From positions 1-63,441 of the forward strand of contig CADBKM010000005.1 of assembly GCA_902795265.1 (NCBI GenBank): 63,441 nucleotides of DNA, written 5' to 3'. Below the pieces are notes generated by a model that did not search any database, had not been told where the DNA came from, and saw only the letters and a program-made list of their open reading frames with translations. Positions 48,152 through 57,301 of the stretch are shown here, in pieces (positions within the stretch are counted from its first letter, which is position 1; the number at the start of each line of letters is the position of its first letter). Source of the stretch: an uncultured Eubacteriales bacterium. GTDB lineage: Bacteria; Bacillota; Clostridia; Peptostreptococcales; Anaerovoracaceae. The translations under genes were made by a program, and so were the position numbers.

Positions 48152-49078
48152 ATGTCTAAATGGATTCTTATTGGTATAGCTCTTATAGGACTCGTTTACA
48201 ACGTCATCCTGATGTGGAGAAAGATGAAAGAGATCCGCGCAATGCCTGAAACAGAATTCGGCTGCAGCGGCGAGGAACTCTGGCAGTCGCAGAAGAAGCA
48301 CTTCTGGTACAACTTCATTCTTGCCGGAATCATTGCTAACTTCTTCGACACACTGGGTATCGGATCATTCGCTCCTACTTCGACATACTTCAAAGTCGGT
48401 AAGTCGGTAGACGACGTTCTTGTCCCTGGTACACTGAACGTAGGCGACACGGTTCCTGTATGCGTAGAGGCAGCTGCATTCTTCGGTCTCGTTGACATGG
48501 ATGTTCTCACGCTCGTTACCATGATCGTTGCATCCGTTCTCGGTTCATACCTCATGGCTGGTATCGTTTCCAAGTTCGACCGTAAGCACGTACGTTACGC
48601 TCTGTTCGTAGGACTGTTCCTCCTCTCCGTCGTTATGTTCATGAAGTGGAGAGGCGTTGGCCCATTCGGCGAAGTCGGAACAGAAATGGGTCTCCGTGGA
48701 ATCAAGCTGATCATTGCTATTGTTGTCAACTTCGTCCTCGGCGGACTGATGTCCATCGGCGTAGGTCTCTATGCTCCTTGCATGGCTCTCTGCGCACTCC
48801 TCGGACTCGATGTCGGCTGCGCATTCCCTGCTATGATGGGTTCCTGCGCATTCCTGATGGCATACGGCAATGGTCCTAAGTTCATCAAGGAAGGTCGTTA
48901 TGACATGAACGCTTGCTGGGCTATGGCTCTCGGCGGCGGCCTGATCGGAGTTCCTATCGCAGCATGGATCGTTGGAAGCATGCCGCTTTACTGGCTGACT
49001 CTCCTGGTTGTAATTGTCTGCTTCCTCACTTCGCTCCTCTACCTGAAGGACGCTATTCAGAAGGGATCTGCTATCTAA
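48152..49078 (+). CDS. TauE/SafE-family sulfite/anion exporter-like permease
   Basis: A 308-residue membrane protein with about eight helices, arranged as two halves with related conserved segments (ANFFDTLGIGSFAPTS and GVGLYAPCMALCALLG). This is the TauE/SafE family, whose members move sulfite, sulfoacetate or similar anions. The substrate is not set by sequence. RBS AGGAGG precedes the ATG. It shares its promoter sequence with the nearby LysR gene, suggesting that regulator controls it (inference). It ends at the hairpin 49118-49150. Confidence 0.88.
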   Translation: MSKWILIGIALIGLVYNVILMWRKMKEIRAMPETEFGCSGEELWQSQKKHFWYNFILAGIIANFFDTLGIGSFAPTSTYFKVGKSVDDVLVPGTLNVGDTVPVCVEAAAFFGLVDMDVLTLVTMIVASVLGSYLMAGIVSKFDRKHVRYALFVGLFLLSVVMFMKWRGVGPFGEVGTEMGLRGIKLIIAIVVNFVLGGLMSIGVGLYAPCMALCALLGLDVGCAFPAMMGSCAFLMAYGNGPKFIKEGRYDMNACWAMALGGGLIGVPIAAWIVGSMPLYWLTLLVVIVCFLTSLLYLKDAIQKGSAI

Positions 49079-49117
49079 TTACTATCAGCGATCAACGATT
49101 CGGATATAATGAACTAC

Positions 49118-49150
49118 AAAAGAGCCGGTCAAATGACCGGCTCTTTTATT
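49118..49150. terminator. Bidirectional terminator after the TauE/SafE gene
   Basis: AAAAGAGCCGGTCA-aa-TGACCGGCTCTTTT, a 14-bp stem with very short loop and A/T flanks, between convergent genes. Confidence 0.92.
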
Positions 49151-49172
49151 ATCACGATTAGATCTTAAGTCT

Positions 49173-49766
49173 CTAATTGTATTCCTCTCTCAGCTTGCCG
49201 TCAGCCTTGACGACCTTCCTTTTATATGGAGCAAGCAGGTCATCGAGTTCGTATTTGTCGAATGGCACCAGAGCGTAGAATTTATCAAGACTTTCTTCCG
49301 TTTCGGAATCTCTGGTCTGTATGTTCAGAGTTGCCTTGCCTTCTATACAAAGTACTCCTGACTCGTCATCGCGTCTGATTTTCTTTATCTGTGCGTCGCG
49401 TATGTAATAGGTCTTTAGCTTCATTCCCTGCTGATACACATAATATACTGTATCGTCGCTGACCTCGAACCTCGCGTTGTGAAATCCGTTGAACGGATCC
49501 TGTGACATCCGCTTGCCGCGGCGGGCAGCAATAAATGTAAGAGCAGCTACCGTCCAGATCGTTAAGTGTACAGGGATTTGACTCGACTCAGCGCCCTGCG
49601 TCCTGAGTGCTACGTTTATTATGACGGCCAGACCCGCAGCGAGGATCACGTATGAAGCGATCTTGAATCCGTAGCCTTTCTTAGTACCCTTAGCCCACTT
49701 ATGTTTCCTTGCATTAAGTATACCGAGATCTCCAGGGTACACATCATTATTAGGATCCAGTTTCAT
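49173..49766 (-). CDS. Two-helix membrane protein, unrecognised
   Basis: A 197-residue protein: short soluble N-terminus (1-28), two membrane helices (about 35-80), then a C-terminal soluble domain of beta character (NARFEVSDDTVYYVYQQG...). It is similar in plan to the YcxB-like protein at 46580, but no family was recognised. Start ATG 49766 has AGGAG upstream; longer versions lack a site. It lies between the TauE/SafE and LysR genes on the opposite strand. Confidence 0.72.
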   Translation of the reverse strand: MKLDPNNDVYPGDLGILNARKHKWAKGTKKGYGFKIASYVILAAGLAVIINVALRTQGAESSQIPVHLTIWTVAALTFIAARRGKRMSQDPFNGFHNARFEVSDDTVYYVYQQGMKLKTYYIRDAQIKKIRRDDESGVLCIEGKATLNIQTRDSETEESLDKFYALVPFDKYELDDLLAPYKRKVVKADGKLREEYN

Positions 49767-49897
49767 ATGATTCTCTCCTTTTTCTGGTAAAAGTTTTCCT
49801 AGACATTGTACATTATATGTTCTTAAAAGTAAATTTTTTACTGCTTCATGCAATCAATGCGGTAATCACAGCTTTGTCTTAGGTCATCTGTATTCTG

Positions 49898-49943
49898 TTG
49901 ACTTGGTTTTAAAGAATGGTATAATCTGTATTAAGGAATTGTT
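49898..49943 (+). promoter_or_regulatory. Promoter of LysR gene (twin of 48052-48097)
   Basis: TTGACT (49898-49903), 16-bp spacer, TATAAT (49920-49925). TTTAAAGAA at 49908 and ATTAAGGAA at 49930 sit 22 bp apart, as in the twin. Confidence 0.85.
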
Positions 49944-49973
49944 TTATCATTTTGTTTAAACGGGTATATATTC

Positions 49974-50858
49974 ATGGATATTCTGAAATGCAAAGCCTTT
50001 GTAACGGCCGCTGATGAAGGCAGTTTTACTGCAGCCGGTAAGATAATGGGTTACACACCTTCAGGTATCAGCCAGCTCGTAGCTGCCATGGAGAAGGAGT
50101 TCGGTTTCTCTCTTCTGATGCGCAAGAGCAACGGGGTCGTGCTCACCCGCGAGGGCGAATACATCTATCCTCTTGTCATAGAGTTCATTGAAAAAGAGAC
50201 CGAGTTATATAAGGCTGCTACCGAACTCTCGGGGATGTACAAAGGCAATGTAATGATCGCTGCGTATTCCAGTATCGCTGCGCAGGTGCTTCCTCAGATT
50301 ATCAAGGATTTTACCGACCTGCACCCTTCCATCAATATACAGATAGAGGAGGCTACAAAAAATAAGATCGACAAGATGGTCACCTCCGGCAAGGCCGATC
50401 TTTCTTTCTCATCACGGCTCTCGAACAAGTCTTTTGTCTGGATACCTTTTGCCGAGGACCGCATGGTAGCCGTTCTTCCAAGGAATCACCGCGACGCAGG
50501 CTTACCGGCATTTCCTATTGCAAGATGCAAAAAGGAAAACCTCATTATGCCAAGTGAAGGCGATGACGCAGATGTAAGGGAGCTTTTCAAACGTCACGGT
50601 ATCGTCCCTAACGTGCGGCTCACCACTCTTGAAAACTATACAGCCATAAACATGGTTGAGAAGGGACTTGGCATAGGCATAATGAACGAGGGAATCACCA
50701 GACACTGGAAGACCGGAACAGTTATTATTCCTGTAGATCCCCCGAGCAGCATAGAGCTCGGCATTTGCCTTCCGTCGCTTGAGGATGCGGCACCTGCTGT
50801 CAGAGAATTTGTCATCTTTGCAGCAAATCAGCTGAAAGTAAAAATACCTGAGCAATAA
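49974..50858 (+). CDS. LysR-family transcriptional regulator
   Basis: A 294-residue regulator. The N-terminal winged helix-turn-helix (1-60) has the family motif AADEGSFTAAGKIMGYTPSG-like spacing and MEKEFG; the C-terminal 90-290 region is the type-2 periplasmic-binding effector domain. The effector is unknown. Its promoter matches that of the TauE/SafE gene, so autoregulation together with control of the exporter is the natural hypothesis. Confidence 0.93.
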   Translation: MDILKCKAFVTAADEGSFTAAGKIMGYTPSGISQLVAAMEKEFGFSLLMRKSNGVVLTREGEYIYPLVIEFIEKETELYKAATELSGMYKGNVMIAAYSSIAAQVLPQIIKDFTDLHPSINIQIEEATKNKIDKMVTSGKADLSFSSRLSNKSFVWIPFAEDRMVAVLPRNHRDAGLPAFPIARCKKENLIMPSEGDDADVRELFKRHGIVPNVRLTTLENYTAINMVEKGLGIGIMNEGITRHWKTGTVIIPVDPPSSIELGICLPSLEDAAPAVREFVIFAANQLKVKIPEQ

Positions 50859-50914
50859 CTCAGGTATTTCCTGCAACCGATATATTTCCGGGCAGATAAA
50901 TGCCCGGTATTTTT
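50844..50914 (+). terminator. Tandem hairpins at the end of the LysR gene
   Basis: First ATACCTGAG-caataa-CTCAGGTAT (50844-50867), whose loop contains the stop codon, followed by TTTCC. Then CCGGGCA-gataaa-TGCCCGG (50888-50907) followed by TATTTTTA. The second is between convergent genes. Confidence 0.82.
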
Positions 50915-50926
50915 ATGCCCCGATGA

Positions 50927-53266
50927 CTAGCCCAATCCGATCGCCAGACCGATAAGCCTCACTATCAGCGCTGCCACCCATGCTATGGCACATTGACAGA
51001 GTACCACGTACAGCGCCCAGCCGCTTCCGAGTTCCCTTCTGATCGCAGCTACTGCGGCAACGCACGGCGTATACAGCAGGCTGAATACCAGCATCGACGC
51101 TGCGGCCAGTGTTGAGAGCGCGGCAGCTACTCCGCCGGCAAAGAGAACGTTCATCGTCGCAACTACGCTCTCTTTGGCCATAAATCCGCTTATGAGGGCC
51201 GTAACGATGCGCCAGTCTCCAAGACCCACAGGACTGAAAACAGGCGCGAGCAGGCCGGCTACAGCGGCCAGGATGGAATCCTGCGGGTCGCTTACCATGT
51301 TGAAGCTGAAGCTGAAGCTCTGCAGGAACCACACCACAATAGTCGCGATAAGGATCACTGAGAACGCTCTCTGAAGGAAGTCTTTGGACTTATCCCAGAT
51401 CAGGTGACCTACGTTAGCCGCGCTCGGCAGTCTGTAGTTCGGAAGCTCCATGACCAAAGGTACCGCGTCTCCTTTGAACAGCGTTTTCTTCATAAACAGA
51501 GCCGAAAGGATACCGGAAACGATGCCCAGCAGATACAGCGCTGTTATTATCCACCATCCCGATTTCGGGAAAAACGCGTTTACAAAGAATCCGTATATCG
51601 GCAGCTTGGCCGTGCATGACATGAACGGCGTCAGCAGTATCGTCATTCTTCTGTCTCTCGAGCTCGGAAGAGTGCGTGTAGCCATTACAGCCGGAACAGT
51701 GCAGCCAAAGCCAATAAGCATAGGCACTATGCTGCGACCGGACAGCCCGATCCTTCGAAGAGGCTTGTCCATTACAAATGCGACTCTCGCTATGTATCCG
51801 CTGTCTTCAAGAAGAGACAGGAAGAAAAACATGGTAACGATAATAGGCAGAAAGCTCAGAACGCTTCCGACACCTTCGAATATGCCTTTTATCACCAGAC
51901 TCTGAATCGCCTGATTAACATTGCCGGCAACCATGGCTTTCTCAACCGCTTCTCCGAGAGCCCCTATTCCGTTTGCAAGAATATCCTGCAGGAACGGTCC
52001 TATCACAGAGAATGTAAGGAAAAATACCAGCCCCATAACGGCAATAAATACAGGAATGGCTGTGTATTTCCCCGTAAGAATTCTATCGTAGCTGCGGCTT
52101 CTTATGTGTTCTTTGCTTTCTTTAGGCTTCTTTACACAGCTGTCGCACACTTTATAGATAAATGAGTAGCGCATGTCGGCCATTGCCGCGCTTCGGTCAA
52201 GGCCCCTCTCCCTCTCCATCTGGATTATGATATGCTCGAGCAGTTCTTTCTCGTTTCCGTCGAGATTGAGCTGATTCAGAATCAGCTCATCGCCCTCTAT
52301 AAGTTTAGCAGCGGCAAAGCGTACTGGAATGCCCGCTCTTTCAGCATGGTCTTCTATCAGATGAATGACTGCGTGCAGGCAGCGATGGACTGCACCGCCG
52401 TTTTCAGTGCTGTCACAGAAATCCTGTCTGAGAGGACCTTCCTGGTACTTCGCAACATGGACCGCGTGGCTTACCAGCTCATCGACTCCCTCGTTCGCGG
52501 CAGCCGAAATAGGCACTACCGGCACACCGAGCATCTGCTCCATCCTGTTGATATCGACAGAGCCGCCGTTACCAGTCATCTCATCCATCATGTTGAGGGC
52601 TACTACCATAGGCATGCCCATTTCGAGCAGCTGCATGGTGAGATACATGCTTCTGTCTATGCTTGTTACATCGAGAATGTTGATGATCGCCTTTGGTTTC
52701 TCTCTTAAGACGAAGTCTCTCGATACGATCTCCTCTCCTGAGTATGGCGACATAGAATAGATACCCGGCAGATCCGTTATAAGTGTACGTGGGTATCCTT
52801 TGATAACACCGTCTTTGCGGTCTACCGTAACTCCCGGGAAGTTGCCGACGTGCTGATTTGATCCTGTAAGCTGATTGAAAAGCGTAGTCTTTCCGCTGTT
52901 CTGATTGCCCACAAGAGCGAAAGTCAGTGTCTCCCCGTCAGGCAGAGGATGTTCACTTTCCTTATCGTGGAATCTGCCCTCTTCACCAAATCCCGGATGT
53001 TCTGTATTTTCATCAGTTCCGGCATGTTTCCTGACTTCATCATCAGTGATGTCTATTTCAATGTTGTCAGCGTCTGATAAGCGAAGCGTAAGCTCGTATC
53101 CGTGTATCCTTACCTCCATAGGGTCGCCCAGTGGAGCAAACTTTATTAGCTGAACATGCGCTCCGGGAATAACGCCCATGTCGAGCAGATGCTGGCGAAG
53201 AGACCCCTCTCCTCCGACCGCCTCGATATATGCCGACTGATTCTGTTTTAGTTCACTTAATCTCAT
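50927..53266 (-). CDS. feoB: FeoA-FeoB fusion ferrous iron transporter
   Basis: A 779-residue protein. Residues 1-75 form a FeoA (SH3-like) domain; then a charged linker; then a FeoB G domain beginning at about 112 with GNQNSGKTT (G1), DLPGIYSMSPY (G3) and NMMDE-type recognition; then membrane helices with the two gate regions (about 395-779). Most FeoB proteins lack the fused FeoA part. It imports Fe2+ driven by nucleotide hydrolysis. It is separated from the upstream feoB gene by a terminator, so it has its own transcript. Confidence 0.93.
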   Translation of the reverse strand: MRLSELKQNQSAYIEAVGGEGSLRQHLLDMGVIPGAHVQLIKFAPLGDPMEVRIHGYELTLRLSDADNIEIDITDDEVRKHAGTDENTEHPGFGEEGRFHDKESEHPLPDGETLTFALVGNQNSGKTTLFNQLTGSNQHVGNFPGVTVDRKDGVIKGYPRTLITDLPGIYSMSPYSGEEIVSRDFVLREKPKAIINILDVTSIDRSMYLTMQLLEMGMPMVVALNMMDEMTGNGGSVDINRMEQMLGVPVVPISAAANEGVDELVSHAVHVAKYQEGPLRQDFCDSTENGGAVHRCLHAVIHLIEDHAERAGIPVRFAAAKLIEGDELILNQLNLDGNEKELLEHIIIQMERERGLDRSAAMADMRYSFIYKVCDSCVKKPKESKEHIRSRSYDRILTGKYTAIPVFIAVMGLVFFLTFSVIGPFLQDILANGIGALGEAVEKAMVAGNVNQAIQSLVIKGIFEGVGSVLSFLPIIVTMFFFLSLLEDSGYIARVAFVMDKPLRRIGLSGRSIVPMLIGFGCTVPAVMATRTLPSSRDRRMTILLTPFMSCTAKLPIYGFFVNAFFPKSGWWIITALYLLGIVSGILSALFMKKTLFKGDAVPLVMELPNYRLPSAANVGHLIWDKSKDFLQRAFSVILIATIVVWFLQSFSFSFNMVSDPQDSILAAVAGLLAPVFSPVGLGDWRIVTALISGFMAKESVVATMNVLFAGGVAAALSTLAAASMLVFSLLYTPCVAAVAAIRRELGSGWALYVVLCQCAIAWVAALIVRLIGLAIGLG

Positions 53267-53360
53267 TTTAACAATCCCTACAAATAATTAATAATGTTAG
53301 CAGACAAAGTCTCTCATAAAACAGGGCCGCAATCAATGCCAAACAGTGAAATGGTCAGAC

Positions 53361-53385
53361 AAAAAAGCAGGGCCTGAAGCCCTGC
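53361..53385 (-). terminator. Terminator between FeoB accessory gene and feoAB fusion gene
   Basis: On the minus strand GCAGGGC-ttcag-GCCCTGC followed by TTTTTTG. Confidence 0.9.
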
Positions 53386-53415
53386 ATCTCTTGTTCATCA
53401 GGCTCTGCAGCTTCA

Positions 53416-53574
53416 TCAGCTGCAGCCGCCGGTATTATTATGCTTTGTACATGAACCGGCATACGGGCATCCTACACAGTGATTGCCCTTTTTCTTCTCT
53501 TTGTACAGATATCGAGCGGCAAAGAAAAGAATTGCCGCTATTGCGATCACAGCGATAACTGTAGCTGCGTTCAT
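53416..53574 (-). CDS. FeoB-associated Cys-rich membrane protein
   Basis: A 52-residue protein: one membrane helix (about 5-22), a basic YLYKEKKKG segment, and a Cys tail (HCVGCPYAGSC...GGCS). It is the small FeoB-associated family (PF12669-type), thought to aid the iron pump. A ribosome site (AAGGAGG) precedes ATG 53574; the longer frame from 53628 is unlikely. Confidence 0.88.
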   Translation of the reverse strand: MNAATVIAVIAIAAILFFAARYLYKEKKKGNHCVGCPYAGSCTKHNNTGGCS

Positions 53575-53662
53575 ATGTCTTTGCCTCCTTTCTAAAGCCA
53601 GTGCACGGCATCTGCCGACACCGTGCACTCAGTATATTGGTATTTTGTATGGAACTTTCAGA

Positions 53663-55678
53663 TTAAGCAGCTGCGCCTTCTTTTACAACCTTTCTGTGCA
53701 GTTCATACTGCTCATCGAAGTGAGATCTTACTCTCTTTCCGATCAGTATTACAGCAGCTACCATGCATGCTTCAGCGATCAGACCAGGAACAAATCCCGC
53801 TGCGAAGTGGCCCTCAGTGAAGAGAGTACCGAACTGGTTGATCAGGAAAGCAACTGTATAGCCTGTGCAGAGCTGGAGACCAATAGCTCCCCACAGCCAG
53901 CCCTTGCTCTTCATCTCTGAGTTCATGGCTCCGATAGCAGCGAAGCACGGAGGTGTATAGAGGTTGAAGAAGAGGTATGCCAGAGCTGTTACGGATGTGA
54001 GTCCCATTGTCATTGCTACAGTGTTGGCTCCGCCTGTCATTGCGAGCTCCTCTGTATCGATGAATGCTGTCAGTCCGTATACGACTGCGAGAGTACCGAC
54101 TACGTTTTCCTTTGCTATGAATCCGGTAATTGCTGCTGCCGCGAGCTGCCATACTCCGAATCCCAGAGGGATCAGCAGAATAGCAAATGGCGAAGCGATC
54201 GATGCGAGAATCGATGTGTTCTCAGCGCCTTCCTCAACAACATGGAAGTGCCAGTCGAAGGTCTGCATTATCTGAACAACGGTGTTGCAGATGAGGATGA
54301 TAGTAGCAGCCTTTACGATGTATGCCTTAGCACGCTCCATCATCGACTTGAACGCGAACTTGAGGCTTGGTGCCTTCCATTTCGGCAGCTCCATGATGAA
54401 GAATGACTTTCTGTATTTGTAGCCTGTGATAGCCTTGATCAGAAGCGCTCCGAGGAAAATCAGTACCAGTCCGAAGAAGTAGCAGAGAGTGCTGACCCAG
54501 CCTGCACCTGAGAAGAATGCTCCTGCGAACAGTGCGATGACAGGGATCTTTGCTCCGCAAGGAATGAAAGTTGTGAGCATGGAAGTAGCCCGTCTTTCTC
54601 TTTCATCACGGATGGTACGGCATGCCATGATGGCAGGGATTCCGCAGCCTGTTCCGATGACTACAGGGATAACAGATTTTCCGGAAAGACCTACTCTCTT
54701 GAAGATAGGGTCCATAACGGCACTTACACGAGCCATGTAGCCGCAATCCTCGAGAAGAGCGATCAGGAAGTACATTACCATTACGAGAGGCAGGAAACCT
54801 ACTACGGCACCAACGCCTCCTACGATACCGTCAGCAAGCAGTGCTGACAGGATAGCCGGGCTGTTCTCAAGCTGGCCTGCTACCCAGCCCTGGAAGGTCT
54901 CGATCCATCCGACGAGCCAGTCTGCTACGAGAGGTCCGAGCCATGTCTGGGATATCCAGAATACACCAAACATAACTGCCGCAAATACGAGTATTCCCAC
55001 AATAGGGAAAGTCAGAGCAGCATCGATTTTGTCTGCTGTAGTAGATTCAGCTGACTTTACCTTTCTTGTCTCAACTTCAGCAACGATGTCATTTACGAAG
55101 CTGTAACGCTTGCGGTCTTCAGCATCTACGGCAGCCTTATCGTGAAGATTGATGTCTGCCTGAAGGTAAGGCGCCGTCTGTATAGTGCCGGCAAGCGAGA
55201 TAGCCTTGGCGATCATCTCGCTGAGGCCCTTATTTTCAGTGGATACGGTCTTAAACACCGGGCATCCGAGCTTCTGTGAAAGCTTTTCGGCATCGATCTT
55301 TGTGCCCTCTTTTTCGTTGATATCCGTTTTGTTAAGAGCTACAACTACAGGAATGCCGAGCTCAAGCAGCTGAGTCGTAAAGAACAGCGATCTGCTGAGA
55401 TTCGTTGCGTCTACGATATTAACGATGGCATCAGGATTAGCTGTGCGTACGTACTCGCTTGTGATACCTTCTTCAGGTGTGAACGGCGACATTGAATATG
55501 CACCCGGAAGGTCAACGGCGATGACTTCTTTATCGCCGGCGAACTCCTTCTTAAGCTTGTATTCTTTGCTGCCTACTGTTACTCCGCCCCAATTTCCGAC
55601 CTTTTCACTTCTTCCTGTGAGTGCATTATACATGGTCGTTTTGCCGCTGTTAGGGTTACCGGCAAAAGCAATTCTCAT
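53663..55678 (-). CDS. feoB: Ferrous iron transport protein B
   Basis: A 671-residue FeoB. G domain: GNPNSGKTT (G1, residues 7-15), DLPGAYSMSPF (G3), NKTD (G4). Then GDI helical region and a polytopic membrane domain with the two mirrored gate motifs (GCGIPAIMACR and CFAAIGAM). It lacks the fused FeoA part; a separate feoA gene lies 51 bp upstream. The main inner-membrane Fe2+ importer of this cluster. Confidence 0.95.
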   Translation of the reverse strand: MRIAFAGNPNSGKTTMYNALTGRSEKVGNWGGVTVGSKEYKLKKEFAGDKEVIAVDLPGAYSMSPFTPEEGITSEYVRTANPDAIVNIVDATNLSRSLFFTTQLLELGIPVVVALNKTDINEKEGTKIDAEKLSQKLGCPVFKTVSTENKGLSEMIAKAISLAGTIQTAPYLQADINLHDKAAVDAEDRKRYSFVNDIVAEVETRKVKSAESTTADKIDAALTFPIVGILVFAAVMFGVFWISQTWLGPLVADWLVGWIETFQGWVAGQLENSPAILSALLADGIVGGVGAVVGFLPLVMVMYFLIALLEDCGYMARVSAVMDPIFKRVGLSGKSVIPVVIGTGCGIPAIMACRTIRDERERRATSMLTTFIPCGAKIPVIALFAGAFFSGAGWVSTLCYFFGLVLIFLGALLIKAITGYKYRKSFFIMELPKWKAPSLKFAFKSMMERAKAYIVKAATIILICNTVVQIMQTFDWHFHVVEEGAENTSILASIASPFAILLIPLGFGVWQLAAAAITGFIAKENVVGTLAVVYGLTAFIDTEELAMTGGANTVAMTMGLTSVTALAYLFFNLYTPPCFAAIGAMNSEMKSKGWLWGAIGLQLCTGYTVAFLINQFGTLFTEGHFAAGFVPGLIAEACMVAAVILIGKRVRSHFDEQYELHRKVVKEGAAA

Positions 55679-55729
55679 GATGATTCCTCCTTAAATAACA
55701 TTCCCGGCAATAAAGCCGCCCTCAGAAGG

Positions 55730-56026
55730 TCATATTATTATGGCCTCTGAAAGCAGATTGTCGAGGTTGTATCTTCCGTCTTTTATGACGACGATACAGC
55801 TTTTTTTCTTCTTCGATACCAGAGTGATCGGCTCACCCACGTAGCAACCGAGGCGGAAGAGGAACGAGTTCATCTCGTCATCATCCGTGTTTATCTCTTT
55901 GACTATGTAAGTTTTTCCAGGTTCCGCACTTAATAGCGTGCGCTTACCGGCCGACTCCACTGCTTCCGTGTCGACTTCGGAAGCAACTGCCGAACCTCTG
56001 CGCTTCAGTGTGAATTGTGCTAACAT
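55730..56026 (-). CDS. feoA: Ferrous iron transport protein A
   Basis: A 98-residue FeoA-like protein of SH3 fold, with GCYVGEPITLVSKKKKSCIVV and YNL at the C-terminus. It is longer than usual at the N-terminus, by about 20 residues. It helps FeoB. Its promoter, with a palindromic operator, is 56053-56098. Confidence 0.88.
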   Translation of the reverse strand: MLAQFTLKRRGSAVASEVDTEAVESAGKRTLLSAEPGKTYIVKEINTDDDEMNSFLFRLGCYVGEPITLVSKKKKSCIVVIKDGRYNLDNLLSEAIII

Positions 56027-56052
56027 TACTATTACTCCTTAAGGATGTTTGT

Positions 56053-56098
56053 TATAACTAACTATGTTAGTTATATCTAATTCTTCTGGCTGTGTCAA
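56053..56098 (-). promoter_or_regulatory. feo promoter with palindromic metal-regulator-type operator
   Basis: On the minus strand TTGACA (56098-56093), a 17-bp spacer and TATAAC (56075-56070). The -10 is inside TATAACTAAC-ata-GTTAGTTATA (56053-56075), a perfect 10-bp palindrome with 3-bp centre. Such AACTAAC/GTTAGTT boxes resemble DtxR/IdeR-type sites; the identity of the regulator is inference. Confidence 0.75.
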
Positions 56099-56145
56099 GG
56101 GATTTCCCACCTTATATGTAGGATTTAAATGGATTTACGGCAATA

Positions 56146-56173
56146 CAAAACCCCTGTCCGCAATGGACAGGGG
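56146..56173 (-). terminator. Terminator of pfkA
   Basis: On the minus strand CCCCTGTCC-attgc-GGACAGGGG followed by TTTTGTATTG. About 45 bp past the pfkA stop. Confidence 0.85.
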
Positions 56174-56217
56174 CAGGTAATCAGTATTTACATCCAAGCC
56201 ATAACCAGCAACAGGGT

Positions 56218-57183
56218 TTACATGCTCAGGATGTCAACTCCCTTGTAAAGGTCGTAGTCTATGCCTCTTGTCATCTCGAGGGCTTCTGCGATATCAAAGT
56301 CTACGATATGACCGTCTCTCTCTCCGACAGCTCTGTTGACGATATCGTTACGGATAAGATCGACAGCATGCATTCCGCACTGCGTAGCAAGCATTCTGTC
56401 GCGGAATGTAGGCGAGCCGCCTCTCTGCAGATATGACAGCACGATCAGTTTTACCTCGCGGTCTGTCCTCTCTCTGAGCATCGCTATGAGCTCGTCCGTC
56501 TTTATTCCGACTCCTTCAGCCTTGATGATGATATTGTGGAGCTTTCCGGAGCCGATGCCTTCAGCTACTTTCCTGTATACTTCTTCAATATCACTGTCGA
56601 TCTCAGGCAGCAGTACGCATTCAGCGCCGCCGGTAATACCTGAATAAAGCGCGATATCACCGCAATGTCTTCCCATTACCTCGATAACACTTGTTCTGTC
56701 ATGTGCTGAGCTGGTGTCTCTGATACGGGTGATCGCATCAAGTACGGTGTTGATAGCTGTATCGAAGCCGATCGTGTAATCTGTATATGAAAGATCGTTA
56801 TCGATGGTTCCCGGCAGTCCTATAACTCCGATACCGTATCTCTCCGAGAAGATCTTGGCTCCTGTAAGTGATCCGTTGCCTCCGATCACTACGAGATCTT
56901 CTATTTTAAGTTCTTTAAGCGTCTTATATGCCTGTTCCATTCCTTCCGGAGTCTGGAAATGAGCGCTCCTGGCAGTTTTAAGTATTGTGCCGCCGCGCTG
57001 CAGGATGTCTCCGACTGAACGTCTGTACAGTCTCTCTACGTCCCCTTCGATAAGACCTTCATAACCTCTTTTTATGCCGTATACTTCCATATTATGGTAA
57101 ATACCGCATCTTACGACAGCTCTTATGGCTGCATTCATTCCCGGCGAATCGCCGCCGCTGGTAAGAACTCCTATCCTTTTCAT
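56218..57183 (-). CDS. pfkA: 6-phosphofructokinase
   Basis: A 321-residue ATP-dependent glycolytic kinase (fructose-6-phosphate to fructose-1,6-bisphosphate). Motifs: TSGGDSPGMNAAIRA (8-22), GGNGSLTGA, GTIDND around residue 124, and the MGRHCGDIA block. Ending residues are those of the usual length. A stand-alone gene with own terminator. Gly-Asn-Gly in GGNGS replaces the usual GGDGS. Confidence 0.96.
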   Translation of the reverse strand: MKRIGVLTSGGDSPGMNAAIRAVVRCGIYHNMEVYGIKRGYEGLIEGDVERLYRRSVGDILQRGGTILKTARSAHFQTPEGMEQAYKTLKELKIEDLVVIGGNGSLTGAKIFSERYGIGVIGLPGTIDNDLSYTDYTIGFDTAINTVLDAITRIRDTSSAHDRTSVIEVMGRHCGDIALYSGITGGAECVLLPEIDSDIEEVYRKVAEGIGSGKLHNIIIKAEGVGIKTDELIAMLRERTDREVKLIVLSYLQRGGSPTFRDRMLATQCGMHAVDLIRNDIVNRAVGERDGHIVDFDIAEALEMTRGIDYDLYKGVDILSM

Positions 57184-57301
57184 AATGAATCTCCCTCATT
57201 CAATCTAAGATCCTCAGAAATACCGGACCATATCATTGTTATTATATATTATCTCACTCTATGATTGCGGTTTTTTTATGTTCTAAATTCTCAGATGCTG
57301 A

